Positions 5,265 through 5,417 of a DNA stretch of 5,417 nucleotides are shown in pieces. The position numbers and the translations under genes were made by a program. This DNA comes from Bacillota bacterium. Its GTDB lineage: Bacteria; Bacillota; Dethiobacteria; DTU022. The stretch's first letter is position 1, and each line of letters begins with the position of its first letter. The notes below the pieces were generated by a model, which had not been told where the DNA came from, made no database searches, and saw only the letters and a program-made list of their open reading frames with translations. The DNA lies in contig JAAZPS010000068.1 in assembly GCA_012797095.1 (NCBI GenBank), positions 1 through 5,417 on the forward strand. Direction: 5' to 3'.

Positions 5265-5417
5265 GAGCACAGCCACCCGTTGTTCACCCGGAGTGCAGTT
5301 TTATCGTTGTCCTCTCGTGATAGCGTACCTGGTGACATTCAGTGAGTAGTGTACCCGGTGTCATCCCGAGCGCAGCGCCCCCCCGGTGTCACCCGGAATG
5401 CTGTGCCAACTGCCACC
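5256..5417. repeat. Degenerate tandem repeat array, period about 26 bp, running off the window
   Basis: Six units start at 5256, 5281, 5308, 5333, 5359 and 5387, spaced by 25, 27, 25, 26 and 28 bases. Their cores are TGTTATCCTGAGCACAGC, TGTTCACCCGGAGTGCAG, TGTCCTCTCGTGATAGC, TGACATTCAGTGAGTAG, TGTCATCCCGAGCGCAGC and TGTCACCCGGAATGCTG, and most units end in ACCCG or similar. A weaker unit may begin at 5234. The core resembles the widespread intergenic motif TGTCATCCTGAGCG known from several bacterial genomes. No coding frame crosses the array. The unequal units suggest old, decayed copies. Confidence 0.55.

Noticed and set aside
5256..5417. CRISPR array
   Set aside because: Successive units differ throughout, with no constant repeat separated by unique spacers, and no cas gene is present.

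Overview
The window looks like ordinary bacterial chromosome of moderately high GC (high fifties percent by eye), with dense genes, strong AGGAGG-type ribosome binding sites and some GTG starts. The divergent PadR/DUF2812 pair, the bacterial endonuclease Q homologue and a possible SAM-I riboswitch relic would fit a Gram-positive of the Bacillota (Clostridia-like). Desulfuromonadales-type or other sulfate/metal-reducer lineages cannot be excluded. No rRNA, tRNA, transposase gene or CRISPR array was seen.

Layout from left to right: (1) 1-975, the C-terminal half of a UvrD/Rep-type superfamily 1 helicase whose start lies left of the window. (2) 976-1244, a non-coding gap holding a perfect 10-bp hairpin repeat. 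(3) 1245-2483, an endonuclease Q family protein (PHP phosphoesterase plus zinc finger). (4) On the minus strand, a translationally coupled padR-DUF2812 pair (3468-3145 and 3148-2525), read from a well-formed promoter carrying two perfect operators of the same type. (5) 3535-3755, a structured non-coding stretch that includes, on the minus strand, what resembles the 3' half of a SAM-I riboswitch aptamer. (6) On the plus strand, an ADP-ribosylglycohydrolase (3771-4610) followed by ridA (4690-5064) and a 24-codon reading frame (5089-5163) that may be the stump of a broken gene. (7) About 250 bases of repeat-rich non-coding DNA running off the right edge, including a degenerate tandem array with a period near 26 bp.

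Functional reading: the helicase and endonuclease Q homologue are neighbours on the same strand and could act together on deaminated DNA, though a 269-base gap with its own repeat separates them. PadR almost certainly represses its own operon, whose other product is a small membrane protein. The ADP-ribosylglycohydrolase and RidA form a probable small operon of repair or housekeeping enzymes, one removing ADP-ribose from proteins or other targets and the other clearing reactive enamines and imines. The least explained parts are non-coding: an 18-base repeat found at both ends of the window in opposite orientation, the tandem array, and the structured region between padR and the hydrolase gene.
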